In this document: positions 32,824 through 41,574 of the stretch, piece after piece
How positions within the stretch are numbered: position 1 is the first letter of the stretch
Layout of the letters: each line of letters begins with the position of its first letter
Source: Sphingomonas sp. AP4-R1
Lineage (GTDB): Bacteria > Pseudomonadota > Alphaproteobacteria > Sphingomonadales > Sphingomonadaceae
Direction of reading: 5' to 3'
DNA: 64,000 nucleotides
Assembly (NCBI RefSeq): GCF_013113735.1
Contig: NZ_CP053346.1
Location: 186,001 to 250,000 of the forward strand
Program-made: the position numbers and the translations under genes
The notes under the pieces: generated by a model
Databases searched by the model: none
Seen by the model: the letters and a program-made list of their open reading frames with translations, nothing else
Told to the model about the DNA's origin: nothing

Positions 32824-34020
32824 ATGTCGATCACGCCCCTCATGCCCGTTTATCCGCGGTGTGGCGTGCGTCCGGTCCGCGGCGAAGGCGCCTATCTCTA
32901 TGGCGAGCGAGGCGAAGCCTATCTGGACATGGCCGCTGGTATCGCCGTGAACATCCTGGGCCATAGCCACCCGGTGGTGGTGAAGGCGATCAGTGATCAG
33001 GCCGCGACCCTGATGCACGTCTCGAACCTGTACGGCATGCCGCTGGGCGAGCAGTTCGCCGAGGCGCTGCTGGCCAAGACGTTCGCGGATACGCTTTTCT
33101 TCACCAATTCGGGTGCGGAAGCGGTGGAGTGCGCGATCAAGACGGCGCGCCGCTATCATTATGCGAACGGCCATCCCGAGCGGAACCGGATCATCACCTT
33201 CTCGAACGCCTTCCACGGGCGGACGCTGGGCGGCATTTCCGCCACCGATCAGCCGAAGATGCGCGACGGGTTCGAACCCCTGCTGTCGGGCTTCACGGTC
33301 GTGCCGTTCAACGATCTGGCGGCGGCCACCGCCGCGATCGGGCCCGATACGGCCGGCTTTATGCTGGAGACGGTGCAGGGCGAAGGCGGCATCCTGCCCG
33401 CCACGCAGGAGTTCATGACCGGTCTGCGCCAGCTCTGCGACGAGCAGGGCCTGCTGCTGATCCTCGACGAGGTGCAGTGCGGCTATGCGCGCACCGGCAC
33501 CTTCTTCGCTTATGAGCAATATGGCGTGACGCCGGACATCATGGCGGTGGCCAAGGGCATCGGCGCGGGCTTCCCGCTCGGCGCCTGCCTCGCCACCGAG
33601 AATGCCGCCAAGGGCATGGTGATCGGCACGCACGGCTCCACTTATGGCGGCAATCCGCTCGCGATGGCGGTGGGCCAGGCGGTGCTGGGGGTGGTCGGTA
33701 CGGAGGCGTTCCTCGCCAATGTGCGCGCGACGGGCGATCGGCTGCGCGGCGCGCTGGAGCAGCTGATTCCGAACCACGATCATGTGTTCCAGGAGGTGCG
33801 CGGCCTCGGCCTGATGCTCGGCATCAAGCTGAAGCCAAGCGTCGAGGCGCGCGGTTTCGTGGCGCATTTGCGCGACAATCATGGACTGCTGACGGTTTCG
33901 GGCGGCGACAATGTCGTCCGCATCCTGCCGCCGCTCAATATCGACGACAGCCACATCGCCGAATGTGTCGAGAAGCTCTCCGCCGGCGCGCGGAGCTTCC
34001 CGGTGCCGGAGGCGGCGTAA
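32824..34020 (+). CDS. argD: Acetylornithine aminotransferase
   Basis: A 398-residue class III PLP aminotransferase that converts N-acetylglutamate semialdehyde to N-acetylornithine in arginine synthesis (and may act on succinyl-diaminopimelate). Motifs are [49 protein letters not shown], the PLP-lysine site [14 protein letters not shown], and [16 protein letters not shown]. ArgD is favoured by the next gene argF. The start is ATG 32824, with GGAAGG upstream. A diverged repeat lies between argD and argF. Confidence 0.93.
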   Translation: MSITPLMPVYPRCGVRPVRGEGAYLYGERGEAYLDMAAGIAVNILGHSHPVVVKAISDQAATLMHVSNLYGMPLGEQFAEALLAKTFADTLFFTNSGAEAVECAIKTARRYHYANGHPERNRIITFSNAFHGRTLGGISATDQPKMRDGFEPLLSGFTVVPFNDLAAATAAIGPDTAGFMLETVQGEGGILPATQEFMTGLRQLCDEQGLLLILDEVQCGYARTGTFFAYEQYGVTPDIMAVAKGIGAGFPLGACLATENAAKGMVIGTHGSTYGGNPLAMAVGQAVLGVVGTEAFLANVRATGDRLRGALEQLIPNHDHVFQEVRGLGLMLGIKLKPSVEARGFVAHLRDNHGLLTVSGGDNVVRILPPLNIDDSHIAECVEKLSAGARSFPVPEAA

Positions 34021-34038
34021 CGACCCGGTTTTCCTAAC

Positions 34039-34140
34039 CCGTTCGCTTCAAGCGCAGGTTCGAGCCTGCCGAGAACCGAAGTCGAGAAGGTTTCTCGACG
34101 GACGCATCTCGACAGGCTCGATGCTGCTCGAAACGAACGG
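34039..34140. repeat. Palindromic intergenic repeat, copy 6 (diverged)
   Basis: CCGTTCGCTTCAAGCGCAGG and GCTGCTCGAAACGAACGG arms; inside, TCGAGCCTGCCGAGA and TCTCGACAGGCTCGA are a second nested palindrome. It lies between argD and argF. Confidence 0.7.
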
Positions 34141-34156
34141 AGAGAGAGATAGGCAT

Positions 34157-35086
34157 ATGACCCGTTCCTTCCTCGATCTCGCCGACGCCGGGCCGGAGGG
34201 CCTGCGCGCGATCCTCACCGAAGCGCAGCGCCGCAAGCAGGCGCGCATGGGCTGGCCCAAGGGCATGGCGGATGCCGATGCGCCGCTCGCCGGCCACACG
34301 CTGGCGATGATCTTCGAGAAGAACAGCACGCGCACGCGCGTCTCGTTCGACATGGCGATGCGCCAGCTCGGCGGCTCGACGATCATCATGGAGGCGGGCT
34401 CCACCCAACTCGGCCGGGGCGAGACGGTGAGCGACACCGCCAAGGTGCTGTCGCGCTACGTCGACGCGATCATGATCCGCACCGACGATCATGCCAAGGT
34501 GGTGGAGCTGGCCGGCGAGGCGAGCGTGCCCGTGATCAACGGCCTCACCGACAAGAGCCATCCCTGCCAGATCGTGGCCGATCTGCTCACCTATCAGGAG
34601 CGGCGCGGACCGGTGGAAGGCAGCCGCTGGGCGTGGCTGGGCGACGGCAACAATGTGCTGCACTCGATCATCGAGGCGGGCAGCCTGCTCGGCTTCGATG
34701 TCGCCGCCGCGACGCCCGAGGGCTATGATCCCGATCCCGCGATCGTCGAGGAAGCGCGCCGTGTGGGCAACCATCCCCCGATCCTGACGCGCGATCCCAA
34801 CGAGGCGGTGGCCGGCGCCGACATCGTCGTGACCGATACGTGGATCTCGATGGGCCAGTCCCATGCCGAGCAGAAGCTGGCGGCGATGGCCCCCTATCAG
34901 GTGACCGAGGCGCTGATGGGCGGCGCCAAGCGCGACAGCCTGTTCCTCCACTGCCTGCCCGCGCATCGCGGCGAGGAAGTGGTCGACAGCGTGATCGACG
35001 GCCCCAAGTCCGCCATCTGGGACGAGGCCGAGAATCGCCTGCACGCGCAGAAGGCGATCCTGCTCTGGTGCTTCGGGCTGATCTGA
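34157..35086 (+). CDS. argF: Ornithine carbamoyltransferase
   Basis: A 309-residue enzyme that joins carbamoyl phosphate and ornithine to citrulline. Carbamoyl-phosphate motif STRTRVSF, ornithine-side motifs HPCQIVADL and [11 protein letters not shown], and the loop region DTWISMGQS are all present. The ATG at 34157 fits the family N-terminus (TRSFLDLAD); the frame is open upstream. argD-argF-hslO is the usual order in sphingomonads and rhizobia. Confidence 0.96.
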   Translation: MTRSFLDLADAGPEGLRAILTEAQRRKQARMGWPKGMADADAPLAGHTLAMIFEKNSTRTRVSFDMAMRQLGGSTIIMEAGSTQLGRGETVSDTAKVLSRYVDAIMIRTDDHAKVVELAGEASVPVINGLTDKSHPCQIVADLLTYQERRGPVEGSRWAWLGDGNNVLHSIIEAGSLLGFDVAAATPEGYDPDPAIVEEARRVGNHPPILTRDPNEAVAGADIVVTDTWISMGQSHAEQKLAAMAPYQVTEALMGGAKRDSLFLHCLPAHRGEEVVDSVIDGPKSAIWDEAENRLHAQKAILLWCFGLI

Positions 35087-35094
35087 CGCCCATT

Positions 35095-35165
35095 GCGTCA
35101 TTCCCGCGAACGCGGGAACCCAGCTCCGCCGTCGAAGCTGGGTCCCCGCGTTCGCGGAGATGACG
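35095..35165. repeat. Palindromic repeat of the GTCATTCCCGCG type
   Basis: GCGTCATTCCCGCGAACGCG and CGCGTTCGCGGAGATGACG with inner arms CCCAGCT/AGCTGGG around CCGCCGTCGA. It follows argF and could act as its terminator. Confidence 0.8.
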
Positions 35166-35213
35166 GGGGAAGGACGCGCCGATGGGGTGGACATTCCCCA
35201 TTCCCATCCCGAC

Positions 35214-36116
35214 ATGGCGGCGATGACACTCTCTTCTCCCGATCAGGCGCTGGGCTTCACGATCACCAGCCGCAGCGCGCGCGGCCGCATTGCCCGGCTC
35301 GGCACCACGCTCGACTCCATTCTCGGCGCCCACGGCTATCCGCCCGCGATCGAGCGCGTGCTGGCGGAGGCGCTCGTGCTGGCTGCGCTCTTCGGCTCCA
35401 CGCTGAAGGATGCCGGCGGCCAGATGACGCTGCAGGCGCAGACCGAGGGCGGCGCGATCGACCTGCTCGTCTGCGATTTCCGCGGCGGCGAGATGCGCGG
35501 CTACGTCCGCCACGATCCCGAGCGGATGGCCGAGCTGCCGACCGAGCCCTCGCTCTTCGCGTTGTTCGGCAAGGGCTATCTGGCGATCACCTTCGATCAG
35601 GCGGTGACAGGCGAACGCTATCAGGGCATCGTTCCGCTGGAAGGCGGATCGCTGGCCGAGGCGGCCGAAAGCTATTTCGCACAATCGGAACAGATCCCCA
35701 GCCTCGTCCGCATCGGCGTCGAGCGCCTCGCGGACGGCACGCATATGGCGGGCGGCCTGCTGCTGCAGCATCTGCCCGAGGGCGAGGAAGGGCGCGAGCG
35801 GCTGCACACGCGGCTCGACCATCCCGAATGGGAGCATGTCGCGGCGCTCGGCACCACCGTCCGCGCCGAGGAGCTGACCGATCCGGCGCTGCCGCTGAAA
35901 ACGCTCGTCTGGCGCCTGTTCAACGAGGATGAGGTGCGCGTGCTGCCGTCGATCGCGCTGGCGCGCGGCTGCCGCTGCGACCCGGATCACGTCCGCTCGG
36001 TGATCGAGCGCTTCCCGGCCGACGAACAGGCGGAGATGGCCGACGAACAGGGCCTGATCCACGTCGACTGCGAATTCTGCGCGCGCCGCTTCTCGCTGGA
36101 AGCCGCGACGGTCTGA
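35214..36116 (+). CDS. hslO: Hsp33 redox-regulated chaperone
   Basis: A ~300-residue cytoplasmic holdase switched on by oxidation. The zinc-thiol switch is CRCDPDHV and CEFCARRF near the C-terminus (CxC...CxxC). The core has FTITSRSARGRIARLGTTLD and LAEALVLAALFGSTLKDAGG. The start is uncertain among ATG 35160, 35214 and 35223; the family core begins about residue 10 of the version given. It follows argF across a repeat and is probably on its own promoter. Confidence 0.94.
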   Translation: MAAMTLSSPDQALGFTITSRSARGRIARLGTTLDSILGAHGYPPAIERVLAEALVLAALFGSTLKDAGGQMTLQAQTEGGAIDLLVCDFRGGEMRGYVRHDPERMAELPTEPSLFALFGKGYLAITFDQAVTGERYQGIVPLEGGSLAEAAESYFAQSEQIPSLVRIGVERLADGTHMAGGLLLQHLPEGEEGRERLHTRLDHPEWEHVAALGTTVRAEELTDPALPLKTLVWRLFNEDEVRVLPSIALARGCRCDPDHVRSVIERFPADEQAEMADEQGLIHVDCEFCARRFSLEAATV

Positions 36117-36154
36117 ACCCTGCCGGCGTTCTTCCGCTCTGTTTCTGGGCAATC

Positions 36155-36234
36155 CGTATTCCGGCGAACGCCGGAATCCAGGGCTGCAAGCGCAGCATTC
36201 GAAGCTCTGGGCTCCTGCGTTTGCAGGAGTACGA
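36155..36234. repeat. Palindromic repeat of the GTATTCCGGCGAACGCCGG type
   Basis: TATTCCGGCGAACGCCGGAA hairpin plus a second hairpin GCTCCTGCGTTTGCAGGAG, a two-stem variant of the repeat found at 38032. Confidence 0.7.
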
Positions 36235-36339
36235 GAAAGCAAAAGGGGCGACGCCGGTTTTTCTGGGCAGGATGCGGGCGCGGCCAAGTCCTGCCCACGT
36301 TCACCTGACATTTACCACGCCGGGCGTAGAAGACGACTC

Positions 36340-36418
36340 AGTGTTCCGGCACTGTCCTCCCTAGCGGGCCCACGCCCGATACTGGGCCGCTTCCTTACGG
36401 GAGCGGCCCATTTCTTTT
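36340..36418 (+). ncRNA. Candidate small RNA with CCTCCC between hairpins
   Basis: Three successive stems in a gene-free region: CAGTG-TTCCGG-CACTG at 36340-36355, GGGC-CCAC-GCCC near 36366-36377, and a strong terminator stem. Between the first two lies TCCTCCCT, unpaired and complementary to Shine-Dalgarno sequences. Hairpins with CCUCC loops are known in stress sRNAs of other alphaproteobacteria. The promoter is not clear and the 5' end may lie further upstream. Confidence 0.35.
36383..36418 (+). terminator. Rho-independent terminator in gene-free region
   Basis: TGGGCCGCTTCC-TTAC-GGGAGCGGCCCA, 12-bp stem with one wobble, followed by TTTCTTTT. It is 267 bp after hslO and 200 bp before queC, so it ends something in between or a long hslO tail. 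Confidence 0.85.
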
Positions 36419-36617
36419 GGGCCCGCGCTCCCTGTCCGCAGCCCCCGCGAAGGCCGGGGCCCATGTCTGTCAAAGCCGGCGATACCGTCCGAATGGGAGC
36501 GGCATGGATGCCAACCTGCACTGGCATGACGATCAGAGAAGGAGGACTGGTCTTCCGGTCATCTGCTCCCTCCACAAACCTTCCATCGCGCGCCCTCGCC
36601 CCCTATGTGGCCACGCC

Positions 36618-37352
36618 ATGAGCACAGCAGCATCCCAGCCCCGCGAGAAAGCGGTCGTCCTCGTCTCCGGCGGACTCGATTCGATGGTCGTGGCGGGCCT
36701 TGCGCGGGAAGCGGGGCGCGATGTGTGCGCGCTAACGATCGACTATAACCAGCGCCACCGCGTCGAACTGGAGGCGGCCGCCCGCGTCGCCGCCGCGATC
36801 GGGGTGGAGCGGCATATCGTGCTGCCGTTGGACCTCACCCGTTTCGGCGGATCGGCGCTCACCGCCGACATCGCCGTGCCCAAGGAAGGCGTGGGGCTGG
36901 ATGGCGCCAGTGACGGCGGAATCCCCGTCACCTACGTGCCCGCGCGCAACACGATCTTCCTCAGCCTCGCGCTCGGTTTTGCCGAGGCATGCGGCGCGCG
37001 CAGCATCTGGATCGGCGTGAACGCGCTCGATTATTCGGGCTATCCCGACTGCCGCCCCGAATTCGTCCGCGCCTTCCAGGATCTCGCCAACCTCGCCACC
37101 AAGGCCGGCGTGGAGGGCGATCGTTTCCGCGTCGAGACGCCCCTCCTCCACATGACCAAGGCGGATATCGCCGCCGAAGCCGCGCGGCTGAGGCTGGACG
37201 CGGGCATCAGCTGGTCCTGCTACGATCCGGTGCCGACCGACGACGGCGCCAGAGCGTGCGGCACGTGCGACGCCTGCCGCCTGCGCGCCAAGGGCTTCAC
37301 CGAGGCGGGCCTGCCCGATCCCACGCTGTACGCGGGCGAAGCGCCGCGATGA
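36618..37352 (+). CDS. queC: 7-cyano-7-deazaguanine synthase QueC
   Basis: A 244-residue enzyme that turns 7-carboxy-7-deazaguanine into preQ0 with ATP and ammonia, in queuosine synthesis. The PP-loop is LVSGGLDSMV, the mid motif is TYVPARNTIFLSLALG, and the zinc site is ISWSCYDPV with CGTCDACRLRAKGF. The ATG at 36618 overlaps nothing upstream; the stop overlaps the queE start (ATGA). Confidence 0.96.
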   Translation: MSTAASQPREKAVVLVSGGLDSMVVAGLAREAGRDVCALTIDYNQRHRVELEAAARVAAAIGVERHIVLPLDLTRFGGSALTADIAVPKEGVGLDGASDGGIPVTYVPARNTIFLSLALGFAEACGARSIWIGVNALDYSGYPDCRPEFVRAFQDLANLATKAGVEGDRFRVETPLLHMTKADIAAEAARLRLDAGISWSCYDPVPTDDGARACGTCDACRLRAKGFTEAGLPDPTLYAGEAPR

Positions 37353-38023
37353 GCTATGCCGTCAAGGAGATGTTCCTGACGCTGCAGGGGGAAGGATTGC
37401 AGGCGGGGCGCCGCGCGGTGTTCATCCGCTTCGCCGGCTGCAATCTCTGGTCGGGGCGCGAGCAGGATCGCGCCGACGCGCAATGCCGCTTCTGCGATAC
37501 GGACTTCGTCGGCGTCGACGGCGAGGGCGGCGGCCGCTTCGCCGATGGCGCGGCGCTGGCGGCGGAGGCCCGCAATTTCTGGGATCGGGGCCTTACCGCG
37601 CCCGAGGCCCGTCCCTTCGCGGTCATCACCGGCGGCGAGCCGACCTTGCAGCTGGACGCGGAAGCGATCGACGCGCTCCACGCGCAGGGCTTCGAGATCG
37701 CGATCGAGACGAACGGCACCAACAAGGTGCCCACAGGCGTCGACTGGGTGTGCGTGAGCCCCAAGGCCGGCACCACGATCGTGCAGACCGAGGGCGACGA
37801 ACTGAAGCTGGTCTGGCCGCAGACCGGGCTCGATCCCGCCACTCTGGAAAGCTGGGACTTCCGGCACCGGCTCGTCCAGCCGATGGACGGAACGGCGCTG
37901 GGCGGCCGGGCTCCGGACGGCGAGGTACTGGGCGACACGCGTCAGGCCTGCATCGATTTCGTCCTCGCCAATCCGCGCTGGCGGCTTTCGGTGCAGACCC
38001 ACAAGATGATCGGGGTACGTTAG
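37349..38023 (+). CDS. queE: 7-carboxy-7-deazaguanine synthase QueE
   Basis: A 224-residue radical SAM enzyme that contracts carboxytetrahydropterin to 7-carboxy-7-deazaguanine. The cluster motif is unusual for radical SAM, CNLWSG...QCRFC (C-x14-C-x2-C), as known for one QueE class. TLQGEGLQAGRRAVFIRFAGC precedes it in two parts, and TGGEPTLQL and ETNGT are the SAM-binding GGE and later motifs. Translationally coupled to queC. No queD or queF is in the window. Confidence 0.95.
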   Translation: MSYAVKEMFLTLQGEGLQAGRRAVFIRFAGCNLWSGREQDRADAQCRFCDTDFVGVDGEGGGRFADGAALAAEARNFWDRGLTAPEARPFAVITGGEPTLQLDAEAIDALHAQGFEIAIETNGTNKVPTGVDWVCVSPKAGTTIVQTEGDELKLVWPQTGLDPATLESWDFRHRLVQPMDGTALGGRAPDGEVLGDTRQACIDFVLANPRWRLSVQTHKMIGVR

Positions 38024-38031
38024 AAGGACAT

Positions 38032-38130
38032 CGGTATTCCTGCGAACGCAGCAACCCAGAGCTTCGAGCACACCGCTAGCCGTTCTAGGGCTTGCGGCTC
38101 TGGGCTCCGGCTTTCGCCGGAGCACGAGCG
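38032..38130. repeat. Palindromic repeat with two stems
   Basis: ATTCCTGCGAACGCAGCAA and GCTCCGGCTTTCGCCGGAGC flank CCAGAGC...GCTCTGGG arms. It follows queE. Confidence 0.65.
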
Positions 38131-38147
38131 GAATGTGTCGCTCCCCC

Positions 38148-38870
38148 TCAATCCTTGCAGGGGATCTCCTTGCCCTTCTTGTTCACGCAGGTGAGCGAGG
38201 GCATCGGCGTCGCGACGATGCTGGAGGTGCCATAGGCGAACACCATGTCGCCGGCCGGCGAGAGGCTGTTGCGGAATTCGCGCATGCGGGCCGTCGCCAG
38301 CGCGAGCAGTTCGCCGCGATTGACCGCCAGCGCCTCGCGGCCGAGCGAGGACGCCGTCTCGCAGAATTCCAGCTGACCGTGGAAGGTCGAGAAACCGTTA
38401 TAGGTGCGCGTGGAAAATTGATCGATCGCGGTCTGCCAGCTGATGCCGCCGCTCTTCGCCTTCGGCGCGGGCTTGCCCTTCACGGCCTTGCCCTTGGCCG
38501 CCGCGACCGGCGCCGCACTCTGGCGTTTGAAATAGGCGACCAGCGTGTTGTACGCATCCTGCAATTCGGCGCTGTGGTTGCGGAGCAGGGCGTTGTAATT
38601 GCTCACCGTCAGCAGCGAAGGCGCGAACTGGCATTGCAGCGCAGCAACGTTGAGCCCCGCGCGCATCCCCCACAGGAGGTTCGCCTTCACTTCCTTGGGC
38701 GTGGCACCGGGCAGAGGCACCAGCAGGCCGGGCTCGTCACCGGTGACCGGCTCGCCCTTCAGCTGCGGCGAACGCCAGAACAGATAGGCCGAGGCGGGCT
38801 CCGCCACCGAAACCGCCACCAGGCTGGCCACGGCCACCGCCGGAATCGCCTTCTTCCAAACCCTTGCCAT
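38148..38870 (-). CDS. Secreted hypothetical protein
   Basis: A 240-residue exported protein with signal peptide AIPAVAVASLVAVSVAEPASA. The mature part is mostly helical, with a Lys/Ala/Pro-rich insert (AAAKGKAVKGKPAPKAKSG) splitting two halves. Cysteines in LQCQF, LEFCET and the C-terminal LTCVNKKGKEIPCKD could form disulphides. It resembles conserved sphingomonad proteins of unknown function; no catalytic motif is visible. Confidence 0.7.
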   Translation of the reverse strand: MARVWKKAIPAVAVASLVAVSVAEPASAYLFWRSPQLKGEPVTGDEPGLLVPLPGATPKEVKANLLWGMRAGLNVAALQCQFAPSLLTVSNYNALLRNHSAELQDAYNTLVAYFKRQSAAPVAAAKGKAVKGKPAPKAKSGGISWQTAIDQFSTRTYNGFSTFHGQLEFCETASSLGREALAVNRGELLALATARMREFRNSLSPAGDMVFAYGTSSIVATPMPSLTCVNKKGKEIPCKD

Positions 38871-39035
38871 CCGGTCTCCTCCCGACGCGACTTAAACAGC
38901 TTTGCGGGGCGCGCGGCAAGCAAGATGCCGTTTCGGCCCCGTTTCGGCGGGAGGGGACGCGCCTTCCTCCAGCCGGAATCAAAAGGGCTGCCGGGTATGA
39001 TCCCGGCAGCCCCGAAATGCAGTCCTGTTAAGGAC

Positions 39036-39236
39036 TTACATCATGTTCGAGCTGTTGCTCTCGTTCATTTCCATGCCCGACATGTCGTTCATGGAGCCCT
39101 CTTCCGGCGCCATGGTGTTCATGTCCGTGACGTTGGTTTCGGTGATGTTGGTGTTCTCGGTCTTGCCGCAGGCCGAAACGGCCAGCGCAGCGCCGGCGAT
39201 CATGGCGACAGCCACGGTCTTCTTGATGATGTTCAT
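39036..39236 (-). CDS. Small Met/Asn-rich lipoprotein
   Basis: A 66-residue lipoprotein. Signal peptide TVAVAMIAGAALAVSAC gives the lipobox VSAC; the mature 45 residues are rich in Met, Asn, Ser, Glu and Thr (TNITETNVTDMNTMAPEE, then MNDMSGMEMNESNSSNMM, with nine Met). Low-complexity Met-rich tails can bind Cu(I)/Ag(I) or scavenge oxidants, but that is inference. ATG 39236 is chosen because the signal starts there; GGGAG lies upstream. Confidence 0.75.
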   Translation of the reverse strand: MNIIKKTVAVAMIAGAALAVSACGKTENTNITETNVTDMNTMAPEEGSMNDMSGMEMNESNSSNMM

Positions 39237-39329
39237 GTCCAAACTCCCTAGTGCGATTTGGCCCGGGCTTAGGCTGCCATTTCCCAAATCGGCGGCGATC
39301 CTAGCAGAAAGCCCCGTCGTCTCAAGAGT

Positions 39330-40025
39330 CTACCGCACTTGCGATAAGCTCCACAGAAAGCTGGGGAATTCCGCTTCGAGCGCCTGATCGAGCGCGGACA
39401 TGCCCGTTTCGCACCCTAAACGTTCGAGGCTGGTGACCCCGTGATCGGCGATTCCGCACGGCACGATCGCGCCGAAATGCGCCATATCCGGCGCCACATT
39501 GATCGAGAAACCGTGGAGCGTCACCCAGCGGCGCACCCGCACGCCGATCGCGCCGACCTTGGCCTCGCCGCCACCGGGCTCATCCGTCCAGATGCCGATG
39601 CGTCCTTCGGCCGTGCGTGCCGAGACGCCCAGCCGCGCGAGCGAGGCGATCAGCCACCGCTCCAGCTTGGCGACATAACAGCGCACGTCGCGGCCGCGCG
39701 CGTTCAGGTCCAGCATCACATAGCCGACGCGCTGGCCTGGCCCGTGATAGGTGTGCCGCCCGCCCCGGCCCGAGCGGTGGACCGGGAACAGGTCGGGCGA
39801 GAGCAGTTCCTCCGGCGGCGCGCTGGTGCCCGCCGTGATGACGGGCGGATGTTCCAGCAGCCAGACCAGTTCCGGCGCGGTGCCCTCGCGGATCGCGGCG
39901 GCGCGCGCCTCCATCTCGGCCACTGCCTCGGCATAATCGGTCAGGCCGGGGCTCACCTGCCATTCGACGGCGGGGCCGGGCGGCGGGCCGGCGGGAACGG
40001 GCGCTTCGAGGCTGCAGACTGTCAT
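39330..40025 (-). CDS. lipB: Octanoyltransferase LipB
   Basis: A 231-residue enzyme moving octanoyl groups from acyl carrier protein to lipoyl domains. Motifs are GRGGRHTYHGPGQRVGYVML, KVGAIGVRVRRWVTLHGFSIN and the catalytic Cys in IVPCGIADHGVTSL with the Lys in EAKVGAIG. Start ATG 40025. It is followed by the Met-rich lipoprotein gene on the same strand after 93 bp. Confidence 0.95.
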   Translation of the reverse strand: MTVCSLEAPVPAGPPPGPAVEWQVSPGLTDYAEAVAEMEARAAAIREGTAPELVWLLEHPPVITAGTSAPPEELLSPDLFPVHRSGRGGRHTYHGPGQRVGYVMLDLNARGRDVRCYVAKLERWLIASLARLGVSARTAEGRIGIWTDEPGGGEAKVGAIGVRVRRWVTLHGFSINVAPDMAHFGAIVPCGIADHGVTSLERLGCETGMSALDQALEAEFPSFLWSLSQVR

Positions 40026-40191
40026 CGCGTCGATGTGCGATCACAAGGCCCCGCTGACAAGGCGTGATCGCCCGGTTCGGACGTCGAGCGACAGGCGGCA
40101 CCGGGCCGGGCCCCCTCCCCGCGAGGGGATCGCGCACTTTCCCGCCTCGCAAGCGCTCGCTTTTCGCGGCGAAACGCGGCAGGAGCGGATC

Positions 40192-40980
40192 GTGCACAAG
40201 ATCTCGATAGAACAGGGCCTTCGCGCGCTGCAGCATTTCCTGGCTGCCGAGTGGCGGCTGGCGCTGCCCGTCGCGCTCGCTTTTCTCGCTTTGCCCCCCT
40301 TCGGACTGGGGCTGGTTCTCGCGCCGCTGATGAAGCAGATGCCGTCCACGATCGAAGGCATCCGCGCGCTCAGCCTGTCGCTGCCCGGCTGGGTGACGCC
40401 GGTGATGGCGCTGGGCGGGATCGTCACGATCGTGGGCGCGATGACGCTGCAGGCGTTGCTGCTGCTGCCCCGGATCAGCGTGGGCGAGGCGATCCTCGCC
40501 GCGCTCCGCCATCTGCCCGCCTGGATCGGCGCCTGCCTGATCGTGTTCGCGGCCATGTTCGCCTTTCTGATCACGGTGGGCTTCCTCGTCGGAGCCGGCC
40601 CCGGCGGCGCCTCGATCCTCGTGCTGGCGACCTTCTTCGGCATGACGCTGGCCGGCCTCTATCTGGTCCTCATCATGCCGCTGATCGTGGAGCGCGGCAT
40701 GGGCCCGCTCGTCGCGCTCCGCTACGGTTTCTCTTTCTATGGCGCGCAGCTGCCGCGCCTGATCAGCGGGCTGATCCTGTTTCTGGCGGGCGCCTGGATT
40801 CTGGCGATGGCGATCCAGGTCGCGCTCGGATCGGTGTTCCTGCTGCTCGGCCGGATGATCGGCCAGCCGGACCTCGGCCAGATTCTGGTGGGGCTGCTCG
40901 GCGCAATCGTCTCGTCGGTCGAGTGGGGCGCCTTCTATCTGCTGGTCGCCTGCTTTTACGCTCAGCGCGCGCGGGGCTGA
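40192..40980 (+). CDS. Polytopic membrane protein of unknown function
   Basis: A 262-residue inner-membrane protein with about six segments (ALPVALAFLALPPFGLGLVL; VTPVMALGGIVTIVGAM; LIVFAAMFAFLITVGFLVG; ILVLATFFGMTLAGLYLVLIM; LISGLILFLAGAWILAM; and a last one VEWGAFYLLVACFYA). It shows RYGFSFYGAQLPRLISGL, the pattern of proteins with a glycerophosphodiester-type membrane domain. The start is GTG 40192, with AGGAG nine bases upstream. Function unknown. It converges on the GNAT gene with a 19-base overlap. Confidence 0.72.
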   Translation: MHKISIEQGLRALQHFLAAEWRLALPVALAFLALPPFGLGLVLAPLMKQMPSTIEGIRALSLSLPGWVTPVMALGGIVTIVGAMTLQALLLLPRISVGEAILAALRHLPAWIGACLIVFAAMFAFLITVGFLVGAGPGGASILVLATFFGMTLAGLYLVLIMPLIVERGMGPLVALRYGFSFYGAQLPRLISGLILFLAGAWILAMAIQVALGSVFLLLGRMIGQPDLGQILVGLLGAIVSSVEWGAFYLLVACFYAQRARG

Positions 40981-41561
40981 TCCAGCAGAGGGGCGTGTGG
41001 CGCCGCATCGCGCGGCAACACGCCCAGCAGGCGCGGATCGGCGAACACTTCCACCGCGCGGGCGAAGGGCACGAAGCCCTGCGCGCGATAGAAATTGAGC
41101 GCCGAGGGATGATCCAGCGTGCAGGTATGCACCCAGACGCGGGTGATGCCCGGCAGCCAGGCGCGCGCCAGCGTCTCGGCCATCAGCCAGCGGCCGAGCC
41201 CCTTGCCGGACAGCTCCGTGATCAGCCCGAAGAAACCGATCTCGCATTCGCCCGCCACGCGGAAATCCAGTTCCAGCATACCGACTTCGATCCCGGCCCG
41301 ATCGACGACGGCATAGATCTCCACCGCCGGATCGCCGATGATCGCGGCGAGCGCCTCTTCCGCCAGCATCAGCCGCGAGAACCACAGCCAGGGCGCGCCG
41401 ACGCGGGTGAAGAGCGTGCGATAGGCGGCGGTCGTCGGGCTGGCCCAGCGCACCAGCCGCAGCGGCGCGGCCGGCAGGGGCTTCGGCTTCGGCCGGTCCC
41501 GCATCTCCAGCGAGGTCACGATCGCGGCGAGTTCGCCTTCGGCAACGGGGGTGAGGCTCAT
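40962..41561 (-). CDS. GNAT-family N-acetyltransferase
   Basis: A 199-residue acetyl-CoA-dependent transferase. The acetyl-CoA loop is ELSGKGLGRWLM (R/QxxGxG/A form), with VWVHTCTLDHPSALNFYRAQGFVPF as the C-terminal motif B in two parts. The acceptor (protein N-terminus, amine or antibiotic) is unknown. It starts 13 bp after the hemF stop on the same strand and is probably cotranscribed with it. Confidence 0.85.
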   Translation of the reverse strand: MSLTPVAEGELAAIVTSLEMRDRPKPKPLPAAPLRLVRWASPTTAAYRTLFTRVGAPWLWFSRLMLAEEALAAIIGDPAVEIYAVVDRAGIEVGMLELDFRVAGECEIGFFGLITELSGKGLGRWLMAETLARAWLPGITRVWVHTCTLDHPSALNFYRAQGFVPFARAVEVFADPRLLGVLPRDAAPHAPLLDQPRAR

Positions 41562-41574
41562 CGCTCGGCCCGCC

